Source: Streptomyces ferrugineus (GTDB lineage: Bacteria > Actinomycetota > Actinomycetes > Streptomycetales > Streptomycetaceae). Taken from it: 64,000 nt of DNA. Under the pieces are notes generated by a model, which saw only the letters and a list, made by a program, of their open reading frames with translations, was not told the origin of the DNA and made no database searches. The DNA is taken from assembly GCF_015160855.1 (NCBI RefSeq), contig NZ_CP063373.1, forward strand, positions 2,790,001 to 2,854,000. Direction: 5' to 3'. This document shows, piece after piece, positions 1-7,755 of the stretch (positions are counted from its first letter, which is position 1; each line of letters starts with the position of its first letter). The translations under genes were made by a program, and so were the position numbers.

Positions 1-374
1 GCGGCGTCATGGACGACGCCCGCGGCGCCGTAGACGAACAGGACCGCGAACACCAGCCAGACGCGGTCCGGTGAGTCGACGGCGAACAGGGTCGGCAGCA
101 GCGCGGCCAGGAGCAGGTTCATGCCGATCAGCAGGGGCTTGCGGCGGACGCGGTCGGCGAGCGTGCCGAGCAGCGGGCCGGCCAGGGTGGGCGCCCACAT
201 GGCGAGCAGGCACAGCGCGGCCAGACCGTCGGAGCCGGTGAGGTCCTTCACCCATACGCCGGAGGCCAGCCACAGCGCCGAGGTGCCGAAGCCGGAGACC
301 ACGACTCCGGCGAGGTAGAGGCCGGCGTTGCGGTGGCGCAGCACGCGCGGGAGTGCCCAGGTGGTGGTCGTCAT
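1..374 (-). CDS. MFS transporter, N-terminal part (runs off window)
   Basis: Reading leftward from an ATG at 374 gives a protein starting MTTTTWALPRVLRHRNAGLY, followed by hydrophobic segments and a DRVRRKPLL stretch. That stretch is the basic loop between helices 2 and 3 typical of major facilitator superfamily permeases. Only about 124 residues are in the window, enough for three to four membrane helices, so the substrate cannot be told. It is probably a drug/metabolite exporter of the inner membrane. The gene is divergent from the DUF6010 gene, with about 200 bp between them. Confidence 0.75.
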   Translation of the reverse strand, partial: MTTTTWALPRVLRHRNAGLYLAGVVVSGFGTSALWLASGVWVKDLTGSDGLAALCLLAMWAPTLAGPLLGTLADRVRRKPLLIGMNLLLAALLPTLFAVDSPDRVWLVFAVLFVYGAAGVVHDA

Positions 375-575
375 GCCTGGCCACTGTGCGGCTGAGGCGG
401 GGGCGTGCGGATCGGGAAAGTGCCTTAGAAGGCGCGCATGGCGCACCGTGCGCCGTAAGGCCGGGGCGCCCGGCGGGAATCCGTTGGAAGCTGTCGATTC
501 AGCCACTGGGTCAGGTAAGGGGCTGGTCATAGCGTGGTGAGCCGTCCGAGCGGCCCTCAGGAAATGGCATTGCCC

Positions 576-1076
576 ATGCAATACGTCGCGCCCATCGGCG
601 TCGGTCTCCTCTACGCCCTCCTGATGTCCCTGATCCCGCAACCGCACCGGCGGCGCTTCAACGCGATCATGGTGGCCGGAGCGGGCGCCGCCTATCTGAG
701 CGGCGGCGGGCTGGGCGGCTGGGAGTTCGCGTTCACCGCGGTGGCCACCTGTTTGGCCTATCGCGGCCTGGAGTCCTGGACCTTCATCGGCGCCGCCTGG
801 CTGCTGCACACCGCGTGGGACGTCGTCCACCACATCAAGGGCAACCCGATCATCCCCTTCCTCCACACCTCCTCGCTGGGGTGCGCGATCTGTGACCCGG
901 TGATCGCACTGTGGTGCTTCGCGGGTGGAAAGACGCCGCGGGAGCTGCTGGAGTGGGTGCGGGGAGCGAGGGAGCGGAAGGAGCCGCGAGGTCCGTCCCG
1001 CGCCGGCGATGAGTTTCGCCTCCGCCGCCGGTCAACCCCTCAGGAACAGACCCTTGAGGAGCCGGCCCATGACTGA
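576..1076 (+). CDS. DUF6010 family membrane protein
   Basis: A protein of about 166 aa with three to four hydrophobic helices (for example YVAPIGVGLLYALLMSLI) and the motif HTAWDVVHH in the middle, which I recognise from the uncharacterised DUF6010 family. The function is unknown. A start at 576 begins directly at the conserved hydrophobic segment and has AGGA 13-16 nt upstream; ATG 564 and GTG 534 are alternatives. The C-terminal 45 residues are charged and low in complexity, and the stop overlaps the next start by 8 bp, so the two genes are translationally coupled. Confidence 0.6.
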   Translation: MQYVAPIGVGLLYALLMSLIPQPHRRRFNAIMVAGAGAAYLSGGGLGGWEFAFTAVATCLAYRGLESWTFIGAAWLLHTAWDVVHHIKGNPIIPFLHTSSLGCAICDPVIALWCFAGGKTPRELLEWVRGARERKEPRGPSRAGDEFRLRRRSTPQEQTLEEPAHD

Positions 1077-1656
1077 CACCACCCTCGACCTCGAACCGCA
1101 GACCCGCGTCATCGCCCGTCTGGCGGCCGCCGTCCGCGACGATCAGCTCGCGGACGGCACCCCGTGCCCGGAGTACACGGTGCGCAACCTGCTGGGGCAC
1201 CTGCTCGGACTGGCCGTCGCCTTCCGCGACGCGGGGCGCAAGGACCTGGGCCCCACGACGGACACCAGCCCGGAGGCCGCCCTGCCGGACATCGGGCCGG
1301 GCTGGCGCGAGGAGTTGCCCAAGGTCCTCGCGGAACTGGCCGAGGCGTGGCGCGACCCGGCCGCCTGGACCGGCGAGACCCGCGCGGGCGGCGTGCCGCT
1401 GACGGGCGCGGAGGCGGGCGTCGTCGCCACGGACGAGCTGGTGATCCACGGCTGGGACCTGGCCCGCGCGACCGGCCTGCCGTACGCCCCCGCCCCGGCC
1501 GCCCTGCGGCTGTCGTACGGCATGCTCCTCGCGGCCGCCGACGACCCCAGCCGCGGTGGCGGCATCTTCGGTCCGGTCGTCCCCGTCCCGGACGACGCGC
1601 CGCTGCTGGACCGGGCGGTGGGGTTGAGCGGGCGGGATCCGCGGTGGCGGGCGTAG
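1069..1656 (+). CDS. TIGR03086-type mycothiol/DinB-fold metal-binding protein
   Basis: A 195-aa protein with the layout of the mycothiol-dependent maleylpyruvate isomerase/DinB superfamily. The first helix bears CPEYTVRNLLGHLLG, whose His is the usual first metal ligand, and a later helix reads ELVIHGWDLARATG, with the HxWDLA pattern that supplies the second ligand in TIGR03086 proteins. The family consists of small cytoplasmic helical bundles thought to bind Zn or Ni, with mostly unknown substrates. The start overlaps the end of the DUF6010 gene. Confidence 0.75.
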   Translation: MTDTTLDLEPQTRVIARLAAAVRDDQLADGTPCPEYTVRNLLGHLLGLAVAFRDAGRKDLGPTTDTSPEAALPDIGPGWREELPKVLAELAEAWRDPAAWTGETRAGGVPLTGAEAGVVATDELVIHGWDLARATGLPYAPAPAALRLSYGMLLAAADDPSRGGGIFGPVVPVPDDAPLLDRAVGLSGRDPRWRA

Positions 1657-1713
1657 GCCGGCCGGGACCTGTTTCACGAGCCGTGATCAGCGGAGGGAAG
1701 GGAAGCGCCCATC

Positions 1714-2364
1714 ATGTCACTCGCCCGTGTCCACAACTTCTCCATCTCGCTCGACGGCTTCGGCACCGGTGAGGGTCCGAGCCGCAAGGCGCCGTTCGGC
1801 CACGCCGGCGAAAGGCTGCACGAGTGGATGTTCGCCACCCGGTGGTGGCACCGGATGACCGGCGGGTCCGGCGGGTCGGGCGGTGTCGACGACGCCTTCG
1901 CGCGGCAGTTCGCGCCCGGGATCGGCGCCGAGATCATGGGCGCCGGGAAGTTCGGCTACCCCGGATGGCACGAGGACCCGGAGTGGAAGGGATGGTGGGG
2001 ACCCAACCCGCCGTTCCACACGCCGACCTTCATCCTCACCCATCACCCGCGCCCGTCGATCGAGATGGAGGGCGGTACGACGTTCCACTTCCTCGACACC
2101 TCGCCCGCCGAGGCGCTCAGGACGGCCCGTGAGGCCGCGGGCGGCGAGGACGTACGCATCGGCGGAGGGCCCACCGTGGTCCGCGACTTCCTCGCCGCCG
2201 GCCTCATCGACCACATGCACGTCGTGGTGGTCCCGATCCTGCTCGGCCGAGGCGTACGCCTCTGGGACGAACTGGCGGGCCTGGAGAAGGACTACGAGGT
2301 CGAGGCCACGTCCGCGCCCAGCGGAGTCACACATCTGACCTTCACGCGCACCCACCGCGGCTGA
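1714..2364 (+). CDS. Dihydrofolate reductase-like (RibD C-terminal domain) protein
   Basis: A 216-aa protein of the RibD-C/DHFR-like family. It starts with VHNFSISLDGFGTG, the usual first strand and 'S.DG' loop. The C-terminal half contains EDVRIGGGPTVVRDFLAAGL and HVVVVPILLGRGVRLWD, the NADPH-binding 'GG..l...l..aGLiDe' pattern and the P..LG.G strand. Such stand-alone proteins are common in actinobacteria, and few have a known substrate. A GGAGGGAAGGGAAG ribosome binding site lies upstream of ATG 1714. It appears to be a single-gene unit. Confidence 0.8.
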   Translation: MSLARVHNFSISLDGFGTGEGPSRKAPFGHAGERLHEWMFATRWWHRMTGGSGGSGGVDDAFARQFAPGIGAEIMGAGKFGYPGWHEDPEWKGWWGPNPPFHTPTFILTHHPRPSIEMEGGTTFHFLDTSPAEALRTAREAAGGEDVRIGGGPTVVRDFLAAGLIDHMHVVVVPILLGRGVRLWDELAGLEKDYEVEATSAPSGVTHLTFTRTHRG

Positions 2365-2428
2365 GGCAACCTCAACTTCCTCTGCCAGAAGCATTGACGA
2401 AACATGCGCCCCCTCCTACCTTCATCGC

Positions 2429-2485
2429 GTCGTACTTCGTACGTCATATATGAGACGCGATACGTGAGATCCCATACGCGAGAGC
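2429..2485. promoter_or_regulatory. Palindrome-rich leader of the GntR operon (probable autoregulatory operator)
   Basis: The 148-bp gap before the GntR gene is less GC-rich than its surroundings. It holds a CGTAC-TTC-GTACG inverted repeat (2431-2443), the perfect palindrome TCATATATGA (2444-2453), and a repeated GATACGTGAGAT/CATACGCGAGA block up to about 2482. FadR/FCD-type GntR regulators usually bind short palindromes upstream of their own operon, so this is the likely operator/promoter. I infer the role; the repeats are seen directly. Confidence 0.5.
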
Positions 2486-2512
2486 CATCCCGCGAAGATC
2501 CGAGAGGCGCGC

Positions 2513-3181
2513 ATGACCTCTGTGCCCACGCCGATCCCCTCGCGCACGCAGTTTGTGCTGGAGGAGATCAAACGCCGCATCCTCACCGGGCAGTTGACGC
2601 CTGGTCAGGCCCTGGTGGAGACCGAGCTCGCCGCGCAGTTCGGGGTGTCGAAGACCCCGGTGCGCGAGGCGCTGAAGACGCTCGCCGGGACCGGCCTCGT
2701 CGTGATGAGCCAGTACAAGGGCGTCACGGTGCGCATGGTGGACGCGGACATGGCGCACGAGGTCTACGACGTGCGGCTGCTCCTCGAACCCGAGGCGCTC
2801 AAGCGTGCCGTACGGCGCGGCGCCTCCCTCGACGCCGCCCGTGACGCGCTGACCCGCGCCGACGCCGCCACCGACACCGCCGAACGCTCCCTCGCCAACC
2901 GGGAGTTCCACCGCGCCCTGTATCTGCCGTGCGGCAACCCGCTGCTCGGCCGGATGCTCGACGAGGTCCGCGACCAGGCCGCCCTTGTCTCGGCCGTCGC
3001 CTGGGCCGCCTCGCCCTCCTGGGAGCGGGAGGCCGGCGAGCACCGGGAGATCCTGCGGCTGGCGCTCGAAGGAGATGCGGACGGCGCCGCCCGCGCCCTG
3101 CACGCCCACATCGCGTCGTTCGTGCGACGGGCCTTCCCGGACGCGGGAGTCGAGGCCCAGGGAGAGGACGGTCCGGCATGA
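2513..3181 (+). CDS. GntR-family (FCD domain) transcriptional regulator
   Basis: A 222-aa regulator. Residues of about 8-75 form the GntR winged helix (QFVLEEIKRRILTGQLTPGQ, then ELAAQFGVSKTPVREALKTL). The remainder is an FCD all-helical effector domain with the usual metal-ligand pattern: an Asp in EVYDVRLLLEP and later His residues in REFHRALYLP, EHREIL and HIASFVRR. FCD regulators generally sense sugar acids or other organic acids. The gene overlaps the DapA-family gene by ATGA and probably represses that operon until a pectin- or arabinose-derived acid appears. The start at ATG 2513 has GAGAGG upstream. Confidence 0.88.
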   Translation: MTSVPTPIPSRTQFVLEEIKRRILTGQLTPGQALVETELAAQFGVSKTPVREALKTLAGTGLVVMSQYKGVTVRMVDADMAHEVYDVRLLLEPEALKRAVRRGASLDAARDALTRADAATDTAERSLANREFHRALYLPCGNPLLGRMLDEVRDQAALVSAVAWAASPSWEREAGEHREILRLALEGDADGAARALHAHIASFVRRAFPDAGVEAQGEDGPA

Positions 3182-4086
3182 CAACGACGTTCGAGCCCCA
3201 GCGGACGGCCCTGGCCGACGTGGTGGCGATCCCGGTGACCCCGTTCGCCGAGGACGGGACGATCGACCAGGCCGCACATCGGGCCCTGCTGCGTCGTCTG
3301 CTCGACGGGGGCGTCAGCACGCTCACCCCCAACGGCAACACCGGCGAGTTCTACGCCCTCACCCCCGAAGAGCGCCGCCTCGTCACCGAGTTGACCGTCG
3401 ACGAGGCCGGCGACCGGTCCGTGATCCTCGTGGGCGTCGGGCACGACATCCCCACCGCCGTCGCCTCCGCCCGGCACGCCCGCGAACTCGGCGCCCAGAT
3501 GGTGATGGTCCACCAGCCGGTCCACCCGTACGTCGCCCAGCGCGGCTGGGTCGACTACCACCGCGCCATCGCCGAGTCCGTGCCCGAGCTCGGCGTCGTG
3601 CCGTACATCCGCAACGCCCAGCTCAGCGGCGCGCGCCTGGCCGAACTCGCCGACCACTGCCCGAACGTCATCGGCGTGAAGTACGCCGTCCCGGACGCCG
3701 CCAAGTTCGCCGCCTTCGCCCGCGACGCCGGCCTCGAGCGGTTCGTGTGGGTCGCCGGGCTCGCCGAGCCGTACGCGCCCTCGTACTTCTCGGCGGGCGC
3801 CACCGGCTTCACCTCGGGCCTCGTGAACGTCGCCCCGTCCGTTTCGCTGAACATGATCGAAGCGCTTCGATCCGGGGACTACCCCGGCGCGATGAAGGTC
3901 TGGGAGCAGATCCGCCGCTTCGAGGAGCTGCGCGCCGCGAACGGCTCCGCCGACAACGTCACCGTCGTCAAGGAGGCCCTCGCCTCCCTCGGCCTGTGCC
4001 GCCGCGACGTCCGCCCGCCGAGCAGGGAGCTGCCCGAGGACGAGCGCGCCGAGGTCGCCGCGATAGCCGCCGGGTGGTCGATATGA
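3178..4086 (+). CDS. DapA (dihydrodipicolinate synthase) family sugar-acid lyase/dehydratase
   Basis: A 302-aa TIM-barrel class I aldolase. It carries the family's GNTGE motif (TPNGNTGEFYALTPEER), the Schiff-base lysine in NVIGVKYAVPD, and a Tyr in VVPYIRNAQ where DapA has YNxP. Lacking a normal YNxP, it is unlikely to make lysine. DapA relatives next to IlvD/Edd dehydratases commonly act on 2-keto-3-deoxy sugar acids, either cleaving them or dehydrating them to 2-ketoglutarate semialdehyde. I infer the dehydratase role from the neighbours and from a semialdehyde dehydrogenase gene at 40 kb. It overlaps both neighbours by ATGA. Confidence 0.8.
   Translation: MTTTFEPQRTALADVVAIPVTPFAEDGTIDQAAHRALLRRLLDGGVSTLTPNGNTGEFYALTPEERRLVTELTVDEAGDRSVILVGVGHDIPTAVASARHARELGAQMVMVHQPVHPYVAQRGWVDYHRAIAESVPELGVVPYIRNAQLSGARLAELADHCPNVIGVKYAVPDAAKFAAFARDAGLERFVWVAGLAEPYAPSYFSAGATGFTSGLVNVAPSVSLNMIEALRSGDYPGAMKVWEQIRRFEELRAANGSADNVTVVKEALASLGLCRRDVRPPSRELPEDERAEVAAIAAGWSI
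3855..3872. promoter_or_regulatory. 18-bp perfect palindrome with AAGCGCTT core inside the DapA-family gene
   Basis: GATCGAAGCGCTTCGATC is a perfect palindrome inside the coding sequence (codons for an MIEALRS stretch). It shares the AAGCGCTT core with sites at 5862 and 12615. Cores of this kind are typical half-site pairs for LacI-family repressors. Inside a gene it could be a secondary operator or chance. Confidence 0.35.
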
Positions 4087-5819
4087 CCGGCAGAGAGCGC
4101 AAGCGCCCCGAGGAACTGCGCAGCCATCAGTGGTACGGCACCGAGGGCCAGCTGCGCACCTGGTCGCACAACGCCCGCATGCGCCAGCTCGGCTACGAGG
4201 CGGAGGAGTACCGGGGCCGCCCGGTGATCGCCGTCCTCAACACCTGGTCCGACATCAACCCCTGCCACGTCCATCTGCGCGAGCGGGCCGAGGCGGTCAA
4301 GCGGGGGGTGTGGCAGGCCGGGGGCTTCCCGCTCGAGTTCCCGGTCGCCACGCTCTCGGAGACGTACCAGAAGCCGACCCCGATGCTCTACCGCAACCTC
4401 CTCGCGATGGAGACGGAGGAGCTGCTGCGGTCGTATCCGATCGACGCGGCGGTGCTGCTCGGCGGCTGCGACAAGTCGACGCCGGCGCTGCTCATGGGCG
4501 CGGCCTCGGCCGACGTACCGTCGATCTTCGTGCCCGCCGGGCCGATGCTGCCGGGGCACTGGCGCGGTGAGACCCTCGGGTCCGGCACCGACATGTGGAA
4601 GTACTGGGACGAGCACCGCGCGGGCAACCTGACCGACTGCGAACTGCGGGAGCTCCAGGGCGGATTGGCGCGTTCACCGGGTCACTGCATGACCATGGGC
4701 ACCGCGTCCACGATGACCGCGGCGGCGGAGGCCCTCGGCATGACCCTGCCGGGCGCCTCCTCGATCCCGGCCGTCGACTCGGGGCACGAGCGGATGGCCG
4801 CCGCCTCCGGGCGCCGCGCCGTGGAGCTCGCCTGGACCGCCCTCAGGCCCTCCGAGATCCTCAGCCGTGCGGCCTTCGAGGACGCCGTCACCACCGTCCT
4901 CGGGCTCTGCGGCTCCACCAACGCGGTGATCCACCTGATCGCCATGGCGGGACGCTCTCAAGTGCCGCTCTCCCTCGACGACTTCGACCGCATCGCGCGC
5001 ACCGTGCCGGTGCTCGCGAACGTCCGGCCCGGCGGACAGACGTACCTCATGGAGGACTTCCACTTCGCCGGCGGCCTGCCCGCCTTCCTCTCACGGATCA
5101 CCGACCTGCTGCACCTGGACCGGCCGACGGTCAACGGCACCCTGGGTGAGCAGATCGAGGGCGCCGTCGTCCACAACGACGACGTCATCCGCACCCGCGA
5201 CAACCCGGTCGCCGGCGAGGGCGGGGTCGCCGTGCTGCGCGGTAACCTCTGCCCGGACGGCGCGGTCATCAAGCACATCGCCGCCGAGCGGCACCTGCTC
5301 AAGCACACCGGTCCGGCCGTCGTCTTCGACGACTACAAGACCATGCAGCGCACCATCAACGACCCCTCGCTCGGCATCACCGCCGACAGCGTGCTGGTGC
5401 TGCGCAACGCCGGGCCCAAGGGCGGTCCGGGCATGCCCGAGTACGGCATGCTGCCGATCCCCGACCAGCTGCTGAAGCAGGGCGTACGGGACATGGTGCG
5501 GATCTCCGACGCCCGGATGAGCGGCACGAGCTACGGCGCCTGCGCGCTGCACGTGGCGCCCGAGTCGTACGTCGGCGGCCCGCTCGCCCTCGTGCGCACC
5601 GGGGACCCGATCACCCTGGACGTCGAGGCGCGCACCCTCCAACTCAACGTCGATGACGAGGAGTTGGAGCGGCGCAGAGCCGAGTGGACACCGCCGCCCG
5701 CACGGTACGAGCGGGGCTACGGCGCGCTCTACAACGAACAGATCACCCAGGCCGACACCGGCTGCGACTTCGAGTTCCTCGCCCGGTCGGGCAGGGTCGC
5801 GGATCCCCACGCGGGCTGA
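4083..5819 (+). CDS. IlvD/Edd family sugar-acid dehydratase (L-arabinonate dehydratase-like)
   Basis: A 578-aa dehydratase of the IlvD/Edd superfamily. The three iron-sulfur cysteines are visible at about C61 (SDINPCHVHL), C129 (LGGCDKSTPA) and C202 (GHCMTMGTASTM). The N-terminal RSHQWYG and the DARMSGTSYG motif fit the sugar-acid branch (L-arabinonate, xylonate, gluconate) better than dihydroxyacid dehydratase. It would convert an aldonic acid to the 2-keto-3-deoxy acid in the cytoplasm and pass it to the DapA-family enzyme encoded just upstream, with which it overlaps by ATGA. L-arabinonate from pectic arabinan is my preferred substrate, by context only. Confidence 0.85.
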   Translation: MTGRERKRPEELRSHQWYGTEGQLRTWSHNARMRQLGYEAEEYRGRPVIAVLNTWSDINPCHVHLRERAEAVKRGVWQAGGFPLEFPVATLSETYQKPTPMLYRNLLAMETEELLRSYPIDAAVLLGGCDKSTPALLMGAASADVPSIFVPAGPMLPGHWRGETLGSGTDMWKYWDEHRAGNLTDCELRELQGGLARSPGHCMTMGTASTMTAAAEALGMTLPGASSIPAVDSGHERMAAASGRRAVELAWTALRPSEILSRAAFEDAVTTVLGLCGSTNAVIHLIAMAGRSQVPLSLDDFDRIARTVPVLANVRPGGQTYLMEDFHFAGGLPAFLSRITDLLHLDRPTVNGTLGEQIEGAVVHNDDVIRTRDNPVAGEGGVAVLRGNLCPDGAVIKHIAAERHLLKHTGPAVVFDDYKTMQRTINDPSLGITADSVLVLRNAGPKGGPGMPEYGMLPIPDQLLKQGVRDMVRISDARMSGTSYGACALHVAPESYVGGPLALVRTGDPITLDVEARTLQLNVDDEELERRRAEWTPPPARYERGYGALYNEQITQADTGCDFEFLARSGRVADPHAG

Positions 5820-5859
5820 CCGGCAGTACGACACGACCTCGCACACCCCTGCACACGGA

Positions 5860-5871
5860 GAAAGCGCTTCC
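5860..5871. promoter_or_regulatory. LacI-type operator candidate upstream of the sugar ABC permease operon
   Basis: GAAAGCGCTTCC lies 56 bp before the first permease gene, with the palindromic core AAGCGCTT at 5862-5869. It falls in the 107-bp gap between the dehydratase and the permeases, where a separate promoter is expected. The match to the cores at 3855 and 12613 supports a shared regulator, but no LacI gene lies in the window. Confidence 0.45.
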
Positions 5872-5926
5872 CGCACGACGCACGCAAGCACCACGCACGC
5901 ACGACGCACACGAACGGAGAACAGTC

Positions 5927-6859
5927 ATGGCCCAAGCCGCAGCCGTGGCGAAACCGCCCGCGCCACCCCGGCGGCGCCGTGCCTCCGCCACACCGCGCAG
6001 GCTCCCGTATCTGCTGATCGCCCCGGCCGCCCTGCTCATGCTGGGCTTCATCGCCTACCCGGTCATCAGCGTCTTCTACTACAGCCTGCAGGAGTACAAC
6101 CCCACCAAGCCGTGGCGGAACGGCTTCGCGGGCTTCGACAACTTCGTCCAGGCCTTCACCGACGACCCGCTGTTCTGGGACTCGCTGCTCTTCAGCGCCA
6201 AGTGGGTGTTCGTCGAGGTCGGGCTGCAGCTGCTGTTCGGTCTGGCGCTGGCGCTGATCGTCAACCAGACCTTCGTGGGCCGGGGACTCGGGCGGGCCAT
6301 GGTGTTCTCCCCGTGGGCCGTCTCCGGCGTGCTGACCTCCGCGATCTGGGTGCTGCTCTACAACTCCCAGACCGGCGTCACCCGCTACCTCGCCGACATG
6401 GGCATCGGCTCCTACGGCACCAGCTGGCTGTCGGACACCGGCACCGTGTTCTGGGCCGCGATCGTCGCCGACCTGTGGCGCGGCGTGCCCTTCTTCGCGA
6501 TCCTCATCCTCGCCGACCTCCAGTCCGTCTCGAAGGACCTGTACGAGGCCGCCGAGGTCGACGGGGCCAGCCGGATCAAGCAGTTCTGGCACATCACCCT
6601 GCCGCACCTGAAGGACGCGATCATCCTCTCCACGCTGCTGCGCGCGGTGTGGGAGTTCAACAACGTCGACCTGCTCTACACCCTGACCGGCGGCGGACCC
6701 GCGGGTGTGACCACGACGCTGCCGCTGTACGTCGCCAACACCACCGTCGACGCCCACGACTTCGGCTACGCGTCGGCCCTGACCACGGTGGCGTTCGTGA
6801 TTCTGCTCTTCTGCTCGATCGTCTATCTGCGACTGAGCAAGTTCGGAGGCGAGAAGTGA
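5927..6859 (+). CDS. Sugar ABC transporter permease (MalF/UgpA type)
   Basis: A 310-aa inner-membrane permease with about six helices, starting after a basic, proline-rich N-terminus. The cytoplasmic EAA loop reads EAAEVDGASRIKQFWHITLP, the contact site for the transport ATPase in CUT1 sugar importers. It pairs with the next gene, which overlaps by GTGA, and with the binding lipoprotein encoded at 14.6 kb. No ATPase gene is nearby; streptomycetes commonly use one shared ATPase (MsiK) for such permeases. The cargo is probably oligogalacturonide or arabino-oligosaccharide, judged from the neighbours. ATG 5927 is preceded by GAACGGAGA. Confidence 0.9.
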   Translation: MAQAAAVAKPPAPPRRRRASATPRRLPYLLIAPAALLMLGFIAYPVISVFYYSLQEYNPTKPWRNGFAGFDNFVQAFTDDPLFWDSLLFSAKWVFVEVGLQLLFGLALALIVNQTFVGRGLGRAMVFSPWAVSGVLTSAIWVLLYNSQTGVTRYLADMGIGSYGTSWLSDTGTVFWAAIVADLWRGVPFFAILILADLQSVSKDLYEAAEVDGASRIKQFWHITLPHLKDAIILSTLLRAVWEFNNVDLLYTLTGGGPAGVTTTLPLYVANTTVDAHDFGYASALTTVAFVILLFCSIVYLRLSKFGGEK

Positions 6860-7755
6860 TCACCAAGGAGGCCACCGAGGTCGCTCCCGTGCCCGCGACC
6901 GTCGTCCCCGAACCGCCCCGGCCGGCGAAGAAGCGGCGCCGCGCCTGGGACGAGGCCCCCCGCTGGCAGATCTACCTGCCGCTGGGCATCTACCTCGTCT
7001 TCACCCTGATCCCGTTCTACTGGATCCTGCTCTTCTCGCTGCGCCCGGCCGGCTCGACCTCGCTCGTGCCCTGGCCGATGACCTTCGACCACTTCGAGAA
7101 GGTGTGGACGGACCGTAGCTTCGGCACCTACTTCCAGAACAGCGTGCTCGTCGGTGTCGCGACCCTGTTCATGACGACCCTGGTCGCACTGGCCGGCGGC
7201 TACGCGCTCGCCCGGTTCAACTTCAAGGTCAAGCAGCTCTTCATGCTGGCCCTGCTGTGCTCCCAGTTCGTGCCCGGCGCGCTGCTGTTGGTCCCGCTGT
7301 TCGAGATCTTCGCCGAGCTGCAGATGATCAACTCCCTCGGCAGCGTCATCCTCGCCGAGACGGTCTTCCAGCTGCCGCTGTCGATCATCCTGATCAGCAA
7401 CTTCATCAAGAACGTGCCGTACTCCCTGGAGGAGGCCGCCTGGGTCGACGGCTGCGGCCGGATGAAGGCCTTCCGGATCGTCGTCCTGCCGCTGCTGCGG
7501 CCCGGTCTGATCGCCGTCGGCTCCTTCGCCTTCGTGCACTCCTGGAACCACTTCCTGTTCGCCCTGATGTTCCTCAACAACCAGGAGAAGCAGACCATCC
7601 CGGTCGGCCTCAACACCCTGATGGGCGCCGACAGCGTCGACCTCGGCGCGCTCGCGGCCGGCGGCATCATCGCGGCCGTACCCGTGGTGATCGTGTTCGC
7701 CTTCATCCAGAAGTGGCTGATCACCGGCTTCAGCGCGGGGGCGGTGAAGGGATGA
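6856..7755 (+). CDS. Sugar ABC transporter permease (MalG/UgpE type)
   Basis: A 299-aa partner permease. It has a charged cytoplasmic N-terminus of about 45 residues, helix 1 (LPLGIYLVFTLIPFYWILLF), a conserved LARFNF segment and the EAA loop EEAAWVDGCGRMKAFRIVVLP. The GTG start at 6856 overlaps the stop of the first permease, and the stop overlaps the pectate lyase start (ATGA), so permeases and lyase are co-translated. The two permeases should form the heterodimeric channel of a CUT1-type importer. Confidence 0.9.
   Translation: MITKEATEVAPVPATVVPEPPRPAKKRRRAWDEAPRWQIYLPLGIYLVFTLIPFYWILLFSLRPAGSTSLVPWPMTFDHFEKVWTDRSFGTYFQNSVLVGVATLFMTTLVALAGGYALARFNFKVKQLFMLALLCSQFVPGALLLVPLFEIFAELQMINSLGSVILAETVFQLPLSIILISNFIKNVPYSLEEAAWVDGCGRMKAFRIVVLPLLRPGLIAVGSFAFVHSWNHFLFALMFLNNQEKQTIPVGLNTLMGADSVDLGALAAGGIIAAVPVVIVFAFIQKWLITGFSAGAVKG

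Noticed and set aside
3178..4086. Lysine-pathway dihydrodipicolinate synthase (dapA)
   Set aside because: The Tyr motif is YIRN rather than YNxP, and the gene is locked in an operon with a sugar-acid dehydratase and a GntR regulator.
4083..5819. Dihydroxy-acid dehydratase of branched-chain amino-acid synthesis (ilvD)
   Set aside because: N-terminal and DARMSG-region forms and the operon fit the sugar-acid branch better than biosynthetic IlvD.
5729..6757. Long minus-strand open frame opposite the first sugar permease gene
   Set aside because: It mirrors the codon pattern of the plus-strand permease; its translation is low-complexity Gly/Val/Arg without motifs, a common GC-rich shadow.
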